DNA from: Nostoc indistinguendum CM1-VF10 | GTDB taxonomy: Bacteria; Cyanobacteriota; Cyanobacteriia; Cyanobacteriales; Nostocaceae | Reading direction: 5' to 3' | Assembly (NCBI GenBank): GCA_019359215.1 | Contig: JAHHHS010000056.1 | Span: 1 to 47,251 of the forward strand | Length of the DNA: 47,251 bases | Shown here: positions 8,545 through 17,086 of the stretch, in pieces | How positions within the stretch are numbered: the first letter of the stretch is position 1 | How the letters are laid out: each line of letters starts with the position of its first letter | The notes under the pieces: model-generated | Seen by the model: only the letters and a program-made list of their open reading frames with translations | Databases searched by the model: none | What the model was told of the DNA's origin: nothing | Translations under genes and position numbers: made by a program

Positions 8545-8575
8545 CCGTTCAGATGTTATTTTGGACGGTTTTTTT
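8545..8575 (+). terminator. Rho-independent terminator of the fasciclin gene
   Basis: CCGTTC and GGACGG pair (one G-U) around a 12-base loop, directly followed by seven T residues. It lies about 63 bp past the stop. Confidence 0.75.
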
Positions 8576-8728
8576 GTAATAAAGTGAGTTAAATTAGCAA
8601 CCCCGCCTACGAATTAGAGCAGATTGATATTAAGTTCGGCTAATCACTTTTCATTAAAATCTCTTTGCGTGCCCTTGCTCTCGCCTCAGCTTAAATAATA
8701 AGTCTTTATATGACGCATACTAGACAGA

Positions 8729-8746
8729 AACAATTCATGTATTGTT
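8729..8746. promoter_or_regulatory. Inverted repeat upstream of the metallothionein gene; candidate operator
   Basis: AACAAT, six bases, then ATTGTT: a perfect 6-6-6 palindrome ending 31 bp before the ATG at 8778. Metallothionein genes of this family are typically repressed by SmtB/ArsR-type metal sensors that bind imperfect 12-2-12 palindromes. This one is shorter, so the regulator is unassigned. No smtB homologue is in the window. Confidence 0.35.
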
Positions 8747-8777
8747 AAAGTAATCTCAACAGGAAATGGAGAAAGTT

Positions 8778-8939
8778 ATGACAACCGTAACCCAAATGAA
8801 ATGCGCCTGTCCGACTTGCCTATGTATCGTTTCACTTGAGGATGCTATTAAAGAAGACGGCAAACACTATTGCTCCCAAGGCTGTGCTGAAGGTCATAAA
8901 ACTATTAAAGGCTGTAGTCACGGAGGCTGTGGCTGTTAA
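8778..8939 (+). CDS. smtA: Bacterial metallothionein, SmtA/BmtA family
   Basis: This 53-residue gene encodes MTTVTQMKCACPTCLCIV, then SLEDAIKEDGKHYCSQGCAEGH, then KTIKGCSHGGCGC. It has nine cysteines: C9, C11, C14, C16, C32, C36, C46, C51 and C53. The histidines include H30, H40 and H48. The Cys spacing CxCxxCxC, then YCSxxCAxGH, and the HGGCGC tail are those of cyanobacterial SmtA, which folds around a Zn4Cys9His2 cluster and buffers zinc and cadmium in the cytosol. The purine-rich GGAAATGGAGAAAG upstream supplies a Shine-Dalgarno. It stands alone, with a palindrome upstream (8729-8746) and a strong hairpin downstream (8953-8999). Confidence 0.93.
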   Translation: MTTVTQMKCACPTCLCIVSLEDAIKEDGKHYCSQGCAEGHKTIKGCSHGGCGC

Positions 8940-8952
8940 TATCTAGAGTGCA

Positions 8953-8999
8953 TTAGCTGAAAGCGTAACGCACCATTCAAGGTGCGTACTTTCAGCTAA
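8953..8999. terminator. Long hairpin downstream of the metallothionein gene
   Basis: TTAGCTGAAAG (8953-8963) pairs with CTTTCAGCTAA (8989-8999), and inside it ACGCACC pairs with GGTGCGT. Together they give 18 base pairs with a small bulge and a 6-base loop. No T run follows, so it may stabilise the 3' end of the short mRNA or be a repeat rather than a classical terminator. Confidence 0.55.
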
Positions 9000-9135
9000 C
9001 ACAACGCCAGTTGCTATAGCAAAGAACCAAGCTAAACCTCGGGTAGAGAAGGGAAGAGAAGTTTTGAGCAGAGGAAGCCTCGGCTCGCAGTTCTCTAGTC
9101 AACGCATTGGCTCCCCTACTTTTACTAAGTTCGTA

Positions 9136-10434
9136 TTACAGACTAGACATTACATCCCGTGCAACGGCTAAAGTTTGCTCAATGTCTTCTTCAGTGTGAG
9201 CAAAAGACGTAAACCCAGCTTCAAATTGAGAAGGTGCTAAGTAAATGCCACGCTCTAACATACCCCGATGGAAGCGTCCGAATTTAGCTGTATCAGACTT
9301 TTTCGCGTCTTCGTAGTTATTAACTGGGCCAGAGGTAAAGAATAATCCAAACATCGCGCTGATTTGACCACCGCAAGCCGCATGACCAGTTTCTTTGGCA
9401 ATTTGCAGCAAACCATCTGCTAGCTTTTTAGTAATCCGGTCAAGATACTCGTAAGTACCTGGCTTTTGCAGCAATTCTAAAGTCTTAATACCAGCAGTCA
9501 TCGCCAAGGGATTACCAGAAAGAGTCCCAGCTTGATATACGGGGCCTGCGGGCGCAACCATTGACATAATATCTCGGCGGCCGCCATAAGCTCCTACTGG
9601 CAAACCACCACCAATCACCTTACCCAAGGTCGTTAAATCGGGAGTCACACCAAATTTTTCTTGAGCGCCACCGTAAGCAATGCGGAAGCCTGTCATCACC
9701 TCGTCAAATACCAATAACGCTCCATGCTCGTGAGTCAGTTCCCGTAATCCTTCTAAGAATCCAGCGTCAGGTACAATAAACCCAGCATTGCCGACAACTG
9801 GCTCAAGAATGACACCAGCAATCTCGTCGCGGTTTTCTTCAAACAAGGCTTTGACGGATTCTAGGTCATTGAAAGGCGCGGTTAGAGTGGCCCTAGTTGC
9901 CGCTTTGGGAACTCCTGGTGAGTCTGGCAAGCCAAGTGTGGCAACACCAGAGCCTGCCTTCACTAGAAACGTATCGGCGTGTCCGTGGTAGCAGCCTTCA
10001 AACTTGATAATTTTATCTCGTTTTGTGAACGCCCGCATCAGCCGCAAAACTCCCATACAGGCTTCAGTTCCAGAGTTGACAAATCTGACCATTTCAATGC
10101 TAGGAACGGCATCAATAACCATTTCTGCCAAAACATTTTCTAATACTGAGGGAGCGCCGAAACTTGTGCCTTTTTCTAAAGCTTCATGCAAGGCTGCAAT
10201 TACTTCTGGATGAGCATGACCGCAAATAGCTGGGCCCCAAGTACCTACATAGTCTATGTATTGATTGCCATCTACATCCCAAATATATGCGCCTTTTACA
10301 CGATCAAAAACGATGGGTTGTCCACCCACAGATTTAAAGGCACGAACCGGAGAACTGACTCCTCCGGGCATGAGGTTTTGAGCAGCAGCGAAGACTTCTT
10401 GTGATTTTGTTGTTTTAATTGTGGTATTTACCAA
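9136..10434 (-). CDS. hemL: Glutamate-1-semialdehyde 2,1-aminomutase
   Basis: This is a PLP enzyme that converts glutamate-1-semialdehyde to 5-aminolevulinate, the committed precursor of haem, chlorophyll, bilins and cobalamin. 432 residues is the normal length. The signature NxLMPGGVSSPVRAF lies near the N-terminus. SGTEACMGVLRLMRAFT and the YHGHAD motif are present, VFDEVMTGF holds the PLP-ring aspartate, and LGKVIGGGLPVGAYGG carries the Schiff-base Lys272. The start is TTG at 10434, supported by AGGAGAG just upstream and by family-like N-terminal residues (VNTTIKTTKSQEVF). Monocistronic. Confidence 0.96.
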   Translation of the reverse strand: MVNTTIKTTKSQEVFAAAQNLMPGGVSSPVRAFKSVGGQPIVFDRVKGAYIWDVDGNQYIDYVGTWGPAICGHAHPEVIAALHEALEKGTSFGAPSVLENVLAEMVIDAVPSIEMVRFVNSGTEACMGVLRLMRAFTKRDKIIKFEGCYHGHADTFLVKAGSGVATLGLPDSPGVPKAATRATLTAPFNDLESVKALFEENRDEIAGVILEPVVGNAGFIVPDAGFLEGLRELTHEHGALLVFDEVMTGFRIAYGGAQEKFGVTPDLTTLGKVIGGGLPVGAYGGRRDIMSMVAPAGPVYQAGTLSGNPLAMTAGIKTLELLQKPGTYEYLDRITKKLADGLLQIAKETGHAACGGQISAMFGLFFTSGPVNNYEDAKKSDTAKFGRFHRGMLERGIYLAPSQFEAGFTSFAHTEEDIEQTLAVARDVMSSL

Positions 10435-10539
10435 GGTTCTCTCCTAACAGTGGGCAATAAAAAGCTCTATCTTAGGATAGTGTCAAAAATTATTTAGAAT
10501 TTCTATCCTATATAAATAGCTGAACCAAAAAATAATAAT

Positions 10540-10728
10540 ATGTTATACAACTCGAATAAAGACTTACCTCTAGATATTCAAACTCGATTATCTGAAGCAT
10601 ACCAGGATCTTTACCGAGCAGCTTTTAATTCGGCGATCCATTGGTATGGTGAAGCCTCAAAAGCTCACAAAGTCGCTTTGAGTGCTGTAAAGATGCAGTC
10701 TGCTATGGAACGGAATGTTCTTGTTTAG
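10540..10728 (+). CDS. Small ChaB-like protein
   Basis: This 62-residue protein has the core LPLDIQTRLSEAYQDLYRAAFNSAIHWY. It matches the pattern of the ChaB family (PF06150: LPxxVxxxLPxxAQxIYxxAFNxAxxxY). ChaB was named as a putative regulator of the ChaA cation antiporter, but the real function is unsettled. It is divergent from hemL, with 105 bp between the starts, so the two share a promoter region. The C-terminal third is unlike typical ChaB, so the call rests on about 30 residues. Confidence 0.65.
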   Translation: MLYNSNKDLPLDIQTRLSEAYQDLYRAAFNSAIHWYGEASKAHKVALSAVKMQSAMERNVLV

Positions 10729-10828
10729 AGGTAAATAAGATAGTTAAATTCAAAAAATATGCCAGCGGCCCTATTCAGAATGGTATCGTGAATCCATGAA
10801 TTATTCTTATTAGAGCAAACTAGCTGGT

Positions 10829-11479
10829 ATGTCTTCTAACGATTCACGCTCACTGCATTACGCCATCCCTGTTGAGGAAATTCGCTACGATGAACGGGGT
10901 TTAGTGCCTGCAATTGTCCAAGATTATTTGGATGGTACTGTCCTAATGATGGCGTGGATGAATCAGGAGTCATTACAAAAAACTTTAGAAACTGAAGAAA
11001 CTTGGTTTTGGAGCCGTTCCCGGCAAAAGTTTTGGCACAAGGGGGCAACTTCTGGACATATTCAAAAAGTGCAGAGTATCCGTTATGACTGTGATAGTGA
11101 TGCGCTACTCATAGGTGTAGAGCAATTAGGAGATATTGCCTGTCACACTGGAGAACGTAGTTGCTTTCACCAAATAGAAGGAAAAATTGCCCCACCACCA
11201 GGGGATACATTGTCGCAATTGTTTCAAATAATATGCGATCGCCGCGATAATCCTACTGAAAATTCTTATACTTGTAAACTATTCGCAGGTGGCGATAATA
11301 AAATTTTGAAAAAGATTGGTGAGGAAACTGCCGAGGTGGTAATGGCTTTTAAGGATGATGAAGCAGATGCGATCGCAGGTGAAGTAGCCGATTTGCTATA
11401 TCATACTTTGGTTGCCTTAGCCCACCATAAAGTTGATCTGAAATCTGTATATCGTAAGTTGCAAGAACGTCGCCAATGA
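10829..11479 (+). CDS. hisIE: Bifunctional phosphoribosyl-AMP cyclohydrolase / phosphoribosyl-ATP pyrophosphatase
   Basis: This protein catalyses the second and third steps of histidine synthesis. The N-terminal HisI domain (about 1-115) shows DYLDGTVLMMAWMNQESL, the zinc/metal motif DCDSDALL, and CHTGERSCFH with both cysteines and histidines in place. The C-terminal HisE domain (about 125-214) shows the MazG-like helices KKIGEETAEVVMAFKDDEADAIAGEVADLLYH. 216 residues is the usual length for the fused form. It starts at ATG 10829, 100 bp after the ChaB-like gene, and its stop is followed within 4 bp by a purine-rich repeat. Confidence 0.96.
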   Translation: MSSNDSRSLHYAIPVEEIRYDERGLVPAIVQDYLDGTVLMMAWMNQESLQKTLETEETWFWSRSRQKFWHKGATSGHIQKVQSIRYDCDSDALLIGVEQLGDIACHTGERSCFHQIEGKIAPPPGDTLSQLFQIICDRRDNPTENSYTCKLFAGGDNKILKKIGEETAEVVMAFKDDEADAIAGEVADLLYHTLVALAHHKVDLKSVYRKLQERRQ

Positions 11480-11482
11480 GGA

Positions 11483-11520
11483 AGAAAAGGAGCAGGGGGC
11501 AGGGAGCAGGGGGAAAGGGG
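11483..11520. repeat. STRR-type GGAGCAGGGGGCAGGGAGCAGGG tract
   Basis: Period-7 AGCAGGG-type units start 4 bp after the hisIE stop. The same family recurs at 25871-25918 and, on the opposite strand and inside a coding region, at 34871-34916. Confidence 0.75.
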
Positions 11521-11597
11521 CTTTTCTGATTTTTGCACAGATGCGGTAATCATAAATGATTAACCGGACATAAGCGTACAGATGAGATGTGCCCCCC

Positions 11598-12872
11598 CTA
11601 CTCAGCCAAAATTCGATTGAGATACTGTAAAATTGCCACAGCGATCGCTACACTCAAGATAAAGCCTAGCCAGAAACTACTGGTAATAATTTGCGGATGA
11701 TCTAATGCCCATCCACCCAAGGGATGACCAATAAAAGAGCCAACAGCCCAGCACAAAGCGTTGATGGAGAAATAAACGCCGCGTTGATTTTCTGGGGCTA
11801 ACTCAGTGACTAAAGAGGCAGCAGATGGGGTGTAGGAGACAATCGCCATAGCAAATACTCCCAATGCCAAAATTACCCAAACTAGATGGTGAGATGGGGC
11901 TGTGCCGCTTACCCAAATCAGACCAAAACCAATTGCCCAGAAAATAGCTGAAACAGTGAGCGCCAGTGTGTGTGAGCAGCGTTTTAAGAGGCTAGTGACA
12001 GGCAACTGACAAATGATAGCGAACATCAAATGCCAAGCAAATAGTCCGCTAATGGTAATTTCGGTAAATCCCTTGGCAGTATTTTCTACAAAGACAAAGT
12101 TTTTGAAGTAAAGCGGCAGGGTGCTGTGGATTTGAGAAATATAGATTGTAAAGAATATATTAACTGCTATGTAGACCAGGAAACGGCGATCGCTTAATAC
12201 TGCTATCCAAGAAGCAATATATTCTGTCTTTTCAGATTCCTTTATCTGCTGTTGTTCGGTTTTACTAATTCCCACATAGACAACTCCAAAAAATACGAGA
12301 AAGGAGATGGCATCAATGACAAATAGCCACCGATAACTTCCAATTATCGCAATCAAAAACCCAGCAAGCACAATTCCGATCGCTAACCCAAGATTATCAG
12401 CTAGTCGGGCGATCGCAAAAGTTTCGCGCCGATTGTCAATTTGGCTAGCGTCAGCAACAACAGCTTCAGCCGCCGGCCAATAGAAACCTATCCCTAAACC
12501 GCTAATCAAGCTACCAATTACCAAAATAGTAAAATTATTGGTTGCAGCTAACACTAGAGAACCAATTGCTGAAATCGCCGTGGCTAGCAACAAAGTGCGG
12601 CGGCGACCCCAATGTTCAGAATCAGCCAAAGAACCACCTACAATCCTCCCCACAATGCCGGAAATCGAGGCGCTACCGAAGGCTACCCCAACACTGGTTG
12701 CAGATAAACCGAGTTGATTGACAAAAAAGATCGGGGCGTAAAACAAGGTAAAGCCTGTGCCGACTTCCGAAAGAAATCTACCAATTGCGAAAATCCAGAC
12801 TTGGGGATGTATCGAGGGCAGCCACGATGATACAGGAGATTGAGAAGCTAATTTCATCAGGTTAAATGTCAT
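11598..12872 (-). CDS. Major facilitator superfamily (MFS) transporter
   Basis: 424 residues with about twelve hydrophobic segments and an MFS-type cytoplasmic loop between helices 2 and 3 (GRIVGGSLADSEHWGRRRTLL), equivalent to the family signature GxxxDRxGRR. A central cytoplasmic loop near residue 205-220 (SKTEQQQIKESEKTE) splits two six-helix halves. Drug or metabolite efflux is usual for such MFS-1 proteins, but the substrate cannot be told. The upstream region holds three phased TTCCACA boxes (12924-12965). Confidence 0.87.
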   Translation of the reverse strand: MTFNLMKLASQSPVSSWLPSIHPQVWIFAIGRFLSEVGTGFTLFYAPIFFVNQLGLSATSVGVAFGSASISGIVGRIVGGSLADSEHWGRRRTLLLATAISAIGSLVLAATNNFTILVIGSLISGLGIGFYWPAAEAVVADASQIDNRRETFAIARLADNLGLAIGIVLAGFLIAIIGSYRWLFVIDAISFLVFFGVVYVGISKTEQQQIKESEKTEYIASWIAVLSDRRFLVYIAVNIFFTIYISQIHSTLPLYFKNFVFVENTAKGFTEITISGLFAWHLMFAIICQLPVTSLLKRCSHTLALTVSAIFWAIGFGLIWVSGTAPSHHLVWVILALGVFAMAIVSYTPSAASLVTELAPENQRGVYFSINALCWAVGSFIGHPLGGWALDHPQIITSSFWLGFILSVAIAVAILQYLNRILAE

Positions 12873-13345
12873 GACTTGATGACATTTTTGTAATTCTTAT
12901 CATTGGCTGCTATTTTCCTCACTCATTCCACAGGGTTTCCACAGGGATTTTAGCAGTTTTCCACAAGTACTCTACGAGCTAATGAGCTTCTTACTCTCTT
13001 GTTGGGGATTATTGATTAACAGTGGAAAGGAAGTTAATGGACTGAGTTCTTGTAAAGTAAAGTAACGAAAAATAGCATCAAACACTGATTATTCCGTTCG
13101 TATTTATTTTTTATACACTCGTTTTTAACATTTCGCAGCATTGACAAACCCACCCCCTCTTGGCGCACAATGATTCGGCTTGCTTTTGTAGTTCGTTCAA
13201 CCGTTGGCATCAAATGTGTAAAATATATTACCAACAGATGTGGGCGCAGATTGGCGGACTGGCGAAAGAGTGTGTGAAGTAGCTCTAAGCCGCTTTACCG
13301 CAAGCAACTTGTCCCTCTTGATTATCCTCATAGGAGGAAAATCTC
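12873..13345. other. Intergenic region between divergent MFS and DUF2811 genes
   Basis: There is no convincing ORF; a 66-codon minus frame at 13034-13234 has no ribosome binding site or family resemblance. It contains the phased TTCCACA cluster and, at its right end, the strong Shine-Dalgarno TAGGAGG of the DUF2811 gene. Confidence 0.6.
12924..12965 (+). promoter_or_regulatory. Three phased DnaA-box-like 9-mers
   Basis: CATTCCACA (12924-12932), GTTTCCACA (12935-12943) and TTTTCCACA (12957-12965) are in direct orientation, with starts 11 and 22 bp apart. The last equals the DnaA box form commonly seen in cyanobacteria; the first two are near matches. Confidence 0.45.
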
Positions 13346-13600
13346 ATGAAATCAACGGTTAGCATCTTTACAGAAATTCCCGAAACACTCCACGAATCCT
13401 TAAAAAACTACTTAGAAACCCATCCCGACTGGGATGAAAATAGGGTATTAACGGCGGCACTATCATTGTTTTTACTCCAAAATGGAGATAGCGATCGCCG
13501 CGCTGCCCGAGTCTATCTAGAGACTTTGTTCCACCACTCCACAGTAAAAATGCCCAGCATTGATTCACCCGCAACAGCTAATCTACTAGACACCCCATAG
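13346..13600 (+). CDS. DUF2811 domain protein
   Basis: 84 residues. The family pattern VSIFTEIPETLHESLKNYLE, then HPDWDENRVLTAALSLFLLQNG and ARVYLETLF, is clear. DUF2811 is a small cyanobacterial family of unknown function with a ribbon-helix-helix-like length. The last 20 residues are variable. It has an exceptionally good Shine-Dalgarno (TAGGAGG, eight bases before the ATG), suggesting strong translation. Confidence 0.88.
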   Translation: MKSTVSIFTEIPETLHESLKNYLETHPDWDENRVLTAALSLFLLQNGDSDRRAARVYLETLFHHSTVKMPSIDSPATANLLDTP

Positions 13601-13641
13601 GTACTGGTATAAACGGCGTTACTTTGGATCATGCCTTAATA

Positions 13642-13664
13642 TGGGCACGGCAAACCGTGCCCCA
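13642..13664. repeat. GGGCACGG/CCGTGCCC palindrome
   Basis: TGGGCACGG, CAAA, then CCGTGCCCCA. It forms a short tight hairpin, about 40 bp after the DUF2811 stop. With no T run it is more likely a dispersed palindrome than a terminator. Confidence 0.55.
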
Positions 13665-13886
13665 TCAATGGGATTTTGATCTAAAGCGATCGGCCATATC
13701 GGGGCAATATTACAACAAAAAAGATCAGTAAATTCTGATCCTTAAAAAGGTTTCAATAATTTTTCTTGTTGCCAAAACTAGTTGGTAATAGCGCAAGATT
13801 TAGAATTGAGGCAAAATTTGAATATATTGGCTAACCGTTAATACTTGTTGTATAACGGCTTTCTTTTGGATACAAACACCAAACAC

Positions 13887-13922
13887 GTTCATAGAGGCGC
13901 ACAGATATACGCCTCTATGAAC
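13887..13922. repeat. 13-bp perfect inverted repeat
   Basis: GTTCATAGAGGCG (13887-13899) and CGCCTCTATGAAC (13910-13922) are perfect complements around a 10-base loop. A related AGAG(A)CGTT/AACG(C)CTCT stem occurs at 37706-37730. Confidence 0.65.
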
Positions 13923-14131
13923 TCCAACCTAAGCAGCGTTGTATTTAACAAAATAGTCTGATGCAAAAATATTTTCCAGCGAACTCTCTCCCCTGTCCAC
14001 TGACTTAAAAGGATAAATATCTCAAATAACTGCTTGGTCTGTATTTGAGGAAAATTTATCTATTTTAATTGTTTTAATTTGTCTTTTACTAAAGCCAAAT
14101 AAATTCACTGATGGCTCCCCCAAGAGTCAAT

Positions 14132-14157
14132 AGTCAAGAGTTAAAAAACTCTAGACT
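14132..14157 (-). terminator. Hairpin just past the response regulator stop
   Basis: AGTCAAGAGTT and AACTCTAGACT pair with one mismatch, with a four-A loop. It starts 7 bp after the stop at 14164. It is read with a weak T content on the minus strand, so its efficiency is doubtful. Confidence 0.45.
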
Positions 14158-14163
14158 ATAAAC

Positions 14164-14883
14164 TTAGGATTTGGCTTCCAATTGCTGGGGGTGAGCAGGA
14201 GATTCAAACTTATACCCTACGCCACGTACAGTTTGAATTAATGCTGGCTGACTAGCATCAATTTCAATCTTCTTGCGGATTTGACCGATATGGACATCTA
14301 CAACCCGTTGGTCGCCAACATATTCATAGTCCCATACCTCTTGGATTAGCTCCGCACGCCGCCAAACTCGACCTGGATGACTGGCTAAAAAATGCAACAA
14401 GTCAAATTCCAGAGCAGTTAAAGGTACTGCTTGGTTATTAAGTGCCACCTCCCGTCGCACTGGATCAATCATAAGTTTTTCAAATACCAAGCGTTTCTGC
14501 TCGGCAGTAGTTATCACTCGTTGACGCCTCAAAATAGCTCCGACTCTGACTTCTAACTCTCCTAGCCCAAAAGGCTTAGTGAGATAGTCATCAGCACCTT
14601 TAGCAAAGCCGCGAATTTTGTCAGCTTCGTCAGCACGGCTAGTCAACATCAGAACAAAAACACCATTACGACTTTGCATCTCTTGGCAGAGGTTAAACCC
14701 AGTTACATCTGGTAAATTCACATCTAGAATTACCAAATCAGGGTTAAATTGCTCAAATAGAGTTAAGGCTGTCTTTCCATCTTCGGCAGCCTCTACCTGA
14801 TAGTTCTGCTTAATCAGAAAGCGTTGGATTAAATTCCGAACCGCAGGATCGTCGTCAACTACAAGAATCTTGGCAGGAGCCAT
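14164..14883 (-). CDS. OmpR/PhoB-family response regulator
   Basis: The receiver domain (about 1-118) has acidic residues in KILVVDDDP, the phospho-acceptor Asp in DLVILDVNLPD, Thr/Ser in MLTSRAD and Lys in YLTKPF. The winged-helix DNA-binding domain (about 135-230) shows LTALEFDLLHFLASHPGRVWRRAELIQEVW, then DVHIGQIRKKIE and TVRGVGYKF. No kinase gene is adjacent. The in-frame TTG at 14901 is unlikely to be the start. ATG at 14889 or 14883 both lie close to the family's first conserved residues, and I use 14883. It is not RpaA or RpaB, whose N-termini differ; no specific orthologue is claimed. Confidence 0.9.
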   Translation of the reverse strand: MAPAKILVVDDDPAVRNLIQRFLIKQNYQVEAAEDGKTALTLFEQFNPDLVILDVNLPDVTGFNLCQEMQSRNGVFVLMLTSRADEADKIRGFAKGADDYLTKPFGLGELEVRVGAILRRQRVITTAEQKRLVFEKLMIDPVRREVALNNQAVPLTALEFDLLHFLASHPGRVWRRAELIQEVWDYEYVGDQRVVDVHIGQIRKKIEIDASQPALIQTVRGVGYKFESPAHPQQLEAKS

Positions 14884-15530
14884 GACCATTTCTTTGCACA
14901 AAAATTCGTAAGATTAACATGAGGGTTGCGTAAAAACGCAGTTGCCACTTAGGGACTAACTAAGAATCTACATGGCTACGGTATAAGATTCCTGATTATT
15001 CCAAAATAAATACTCTAATCAGGATTGTGGGCAACCAGAACGCTAAACTTATGTTAGCCACAGTATATAAGCGCTCTGACTTTAGCCGCAATGGCTCTTG
15101 ACACCAAGACACGTTCTTGATCCCAGTTAGGTGGTAACTTAAAACGTTTCAATTTTAAATCGATATGCGGATATATACCACAAGCGATTATTCAGTATAA
15201 TTAAAAAAAACTCTATTAGGGCACAGTAAGTTGCCAAATTTGAAACAGTAAAGTTGATTTTTTCATAAAAAGTATGTGTTTTCAGTACTCCCTGGTCAAA
15301 TTCTAGATTAGAGCCAGAATTAAGCAACGACATGAGGGTATACACGGAGTTCTGGCGATATGTTAAAGTTACTATAGTTGAAATTACAAAGTCGATCAAA
15401 CTAAGCCGTGCTACTATCCTGTTAGGGCATAAAATAGGTCGAGACTTTAGTTTCGAGCAAAATAAAACCTAAAGCTGTTTTTTATTTGACAAAAGACTGC
15501 CGCTGACTGAGGCTGAAGTAACAAACTCCC
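14884..15530. other. Intergenic region between divergent regulator and CPP1-like genes
   Basis: About 650 bp. A minus-strand frame at 15139-15399 has no family features and is not called. The region presumably carries both promoters. Nothing else is recognisable. Confidence 0.5.
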
Positions 15531-16157
15531 ATGAGCGATCAAAATCCCTACGAAAAACTTGGGGTATCAGAAGAGGCTACCTTCGATGAAATTCAGGATG
15601 CTCGTAATCGCCTATTCGAGCAACATAATGGTGATGCCAAGCATTTAGAAGTAATTGAAGCAGCTTACGATGCGATTTTAATGGATCGCTTACGGATGCG
15701 CCAGGAAGGTAAAATTAAAGTCCCTGAGCGCATCCGGTTTCCAGAGTTGCGAGTGCAATCGCCTCCTAAAGAAAGTCCAACCCCTCGTGAGCAGTCACCT
15801 GCATGGCTGCAACGGATGCTGGATCAGCCAACACCTGCCGATATACTCTTACCAGGAGCTTGGTTTCTTGGTTTGAGTTCTATCAGTGTGTTTTACCCAG
15901 AGGGAGGCGATCAGGTTTTGCAGTTAGCATTGGTAGTTGGGGTAGGCACCAGTATTTACTTCCTTAATCGCAAGGAAAACAAATTTGGCCGAGCAGTTTT
16001 GTTCACCCTGGTCAGTTTAATCATTGGGTTAATTGCTGGGGGACTAGTTGCTAGCTGGCTCTTACCACAAATATCGTTCCTCAATTTGTCATCGAATCAG
16101 TTCTCTAGTGTACTAACGTTTATATTGTTGTGGTTGGTTAGTAGTTTTCTACGGTAA
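15531..16157 (+). CDS. CPP1-like (DUF3353) J-like membrane protein
   Basis: 208 residues. The N-terminal J-domain-like part (about 5-60: NPYEKLGVSEEATFDEIQDARNR) lacks the HPD tripeptide of true DnaJ proteins. A Pro-rich linker (about 75-100) is followed by three or four membrane helices (about 105-205). This is the architecture of the CPP1 family: plant CPP1 is a chaperone-like protein for protochlorophyllide oxidoreductase in the plastid, and cyanobacterial homologues are assumed to act at thylakoid or plasma membranes. The start ATG 15531 gives the family's usual N-terminus. Monocistronic. Confidence 0.88.
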   Translation: MSDQNPYEKLGVSEEATFDEIQDARNRLFEQHNGDAKHLEVIEAAYDAILMDRLRMRQEGKIKVPERIRFPELRVQSPPKESPTPREQSPAWLQRMLDQPTPADILLPGAWFLGLSSISVFYPEGGDQVLQLALVVGVGTSIYFLNRKENKFGRAVLFTLVSLIIGLIAGGLVASWLLPQISFLNLSSNQFSSVLTFILLWLVSSFLR

Positions 16158-16314
16158 ACCCTGCCCGCAACTAAGTTTCTATAAAAGAAGACATGGTTTA
16201 TGTGTGTTCTTCTTAAAATTTGAGAGTCAGGAGTCAGAATAGTTATTCTGGCTCCTATTTTAATTGGCAACCTGAATACCGATTAATTCAATTTGTTGCA
16301 GCTAGAAAGCTTTT

Positions 16315-17007
16315 CTAGACAAATTGTTTAGGTTTTAAGACTAAATCTACAGCAGTGCTGAAATCCTTAACGATTAAATCGGGGTGGTAAAGTTCCAATT
16401 GGGTGCGATCGCGGATGCCAGATTCCACAGCCATCACCTTAATTCCATAATTTTTAGCTGCGGTGATGTCGGCTTCGGTATCTCCCACCATCCAGGTATC
16501 AGTAGCCGGGGGCAGTTCTTTTAATGCCCTAGCCATCAACAAGGGCTTATCTTCAATATCACGAGTTTTAACGTAGTCGTTACTCAAGCAATAACAACGA
16601 TTTTCTGGGAAAAATCTTCCTAAATCGTGTTTTTTGAAGGCATAATTTAGTTCTCGAACTCGGCGCATGGTCATAACTGCCAAATCAATTCCAGCTTGTT
16701 GAATTTTTAACAGTGCATCCACAGCACCAGGCGCGAGGGTGTCATAGTCAAAGTAGGGTTCTGTATGCACAGTTTGCCGCCGCAACTGGGCAAATTGTTG
16801 GGCTTGGGCTTCGTCTAACCCAGAATTCAAGGCAATTTGTTTTTCAGGAACGCGCGATCGCTTTAACTGCCAAAATTCCGCTTTCGGAAGTTCTTGCACT
16901 ACTTGGTCTGGGCGACGAGTTTTCTCTAAGCAGAATTGATAAACACGGTAGTACCGTTCGGAAACATCAATAATTGGGCCGTCGAAGTCAGTAATAAGTC
17001 TTAGCAT
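16315..17007 (-). CDS. HAD-superfamily hydrolase
   Basis: 230 residues. Motif I is DFDGP near residue 7, with nucleophile and acid/base aspartates. A helical cap domain follows (about 15-90). Motif II is VMTMR, and motif IV is MVGDTEADITAAKNYG, where the acidic pair binds magnesium. A phosphatase of small metabolites, such as a phosphoglycolate-phosphatase-like enzyme, is likely, but the substrate cannot be assigned. It ends 80 bp upstream of the HPPD start region on the same strand and may be independently expressed. Confidence 0.87.
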   Translation of the reverse strand: MLRLITDFDGPIIDVSERYYRVYQFCLEKTRRPDQVVQELPKAEFWQLKRSRVPEKQIALNSGLDEAQAQQFAQLRRQTVHTEPYFDYDTLAPGAVDALLKIQQAGIDLAVMTMRRVRELNYAFKKHDLGRFFPENRCYCLSNDYVKTRDIEDKPLLMARALKELPPATDTWMVGDTEADITAAKNYGIKVMAVESGIRDRTQLELYHPDLIVKDFSTAVDLVLKPKQFV

Positions 17008-17086
17008 CGGCGGTAAAAGTTAATTTTTATTAAGTTTATCTCAGATGTATGGCTATTTTTTGAGAGATAAATTTAGTATCAGCATT

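Larger units (their letters stand above)
13601..14163. other. Intergenic region with three hairpins
   Basis: No ORF. It contains palindromic hairpins at 13642-13664, 13887-13922 and 14132-14157. The first two resemble dispersed cyanobacterial repeats and the last sits next to the response regulator stop. Confidence 0.6.

Noticed and set aside
12924..12965. Replication origin suggested by DnaA-like boxes
   Set aside because: Only three boxes, no AT-rich unwinding region in the expected arrangement, and no dnaA/dnaN neighbours.
13034..13234. 66-codon minus-strand frame upstream of DUF2811
   Set aside because: No family features and no Shine-Dalgarno; it lies in a promoter region.
15139..15399. 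86-codon minus-strand frame
   Set aside because: Composition is that of random AT-rich DNA, with no domain, no ribosome binding site, and a position in the divergent promoter gap.
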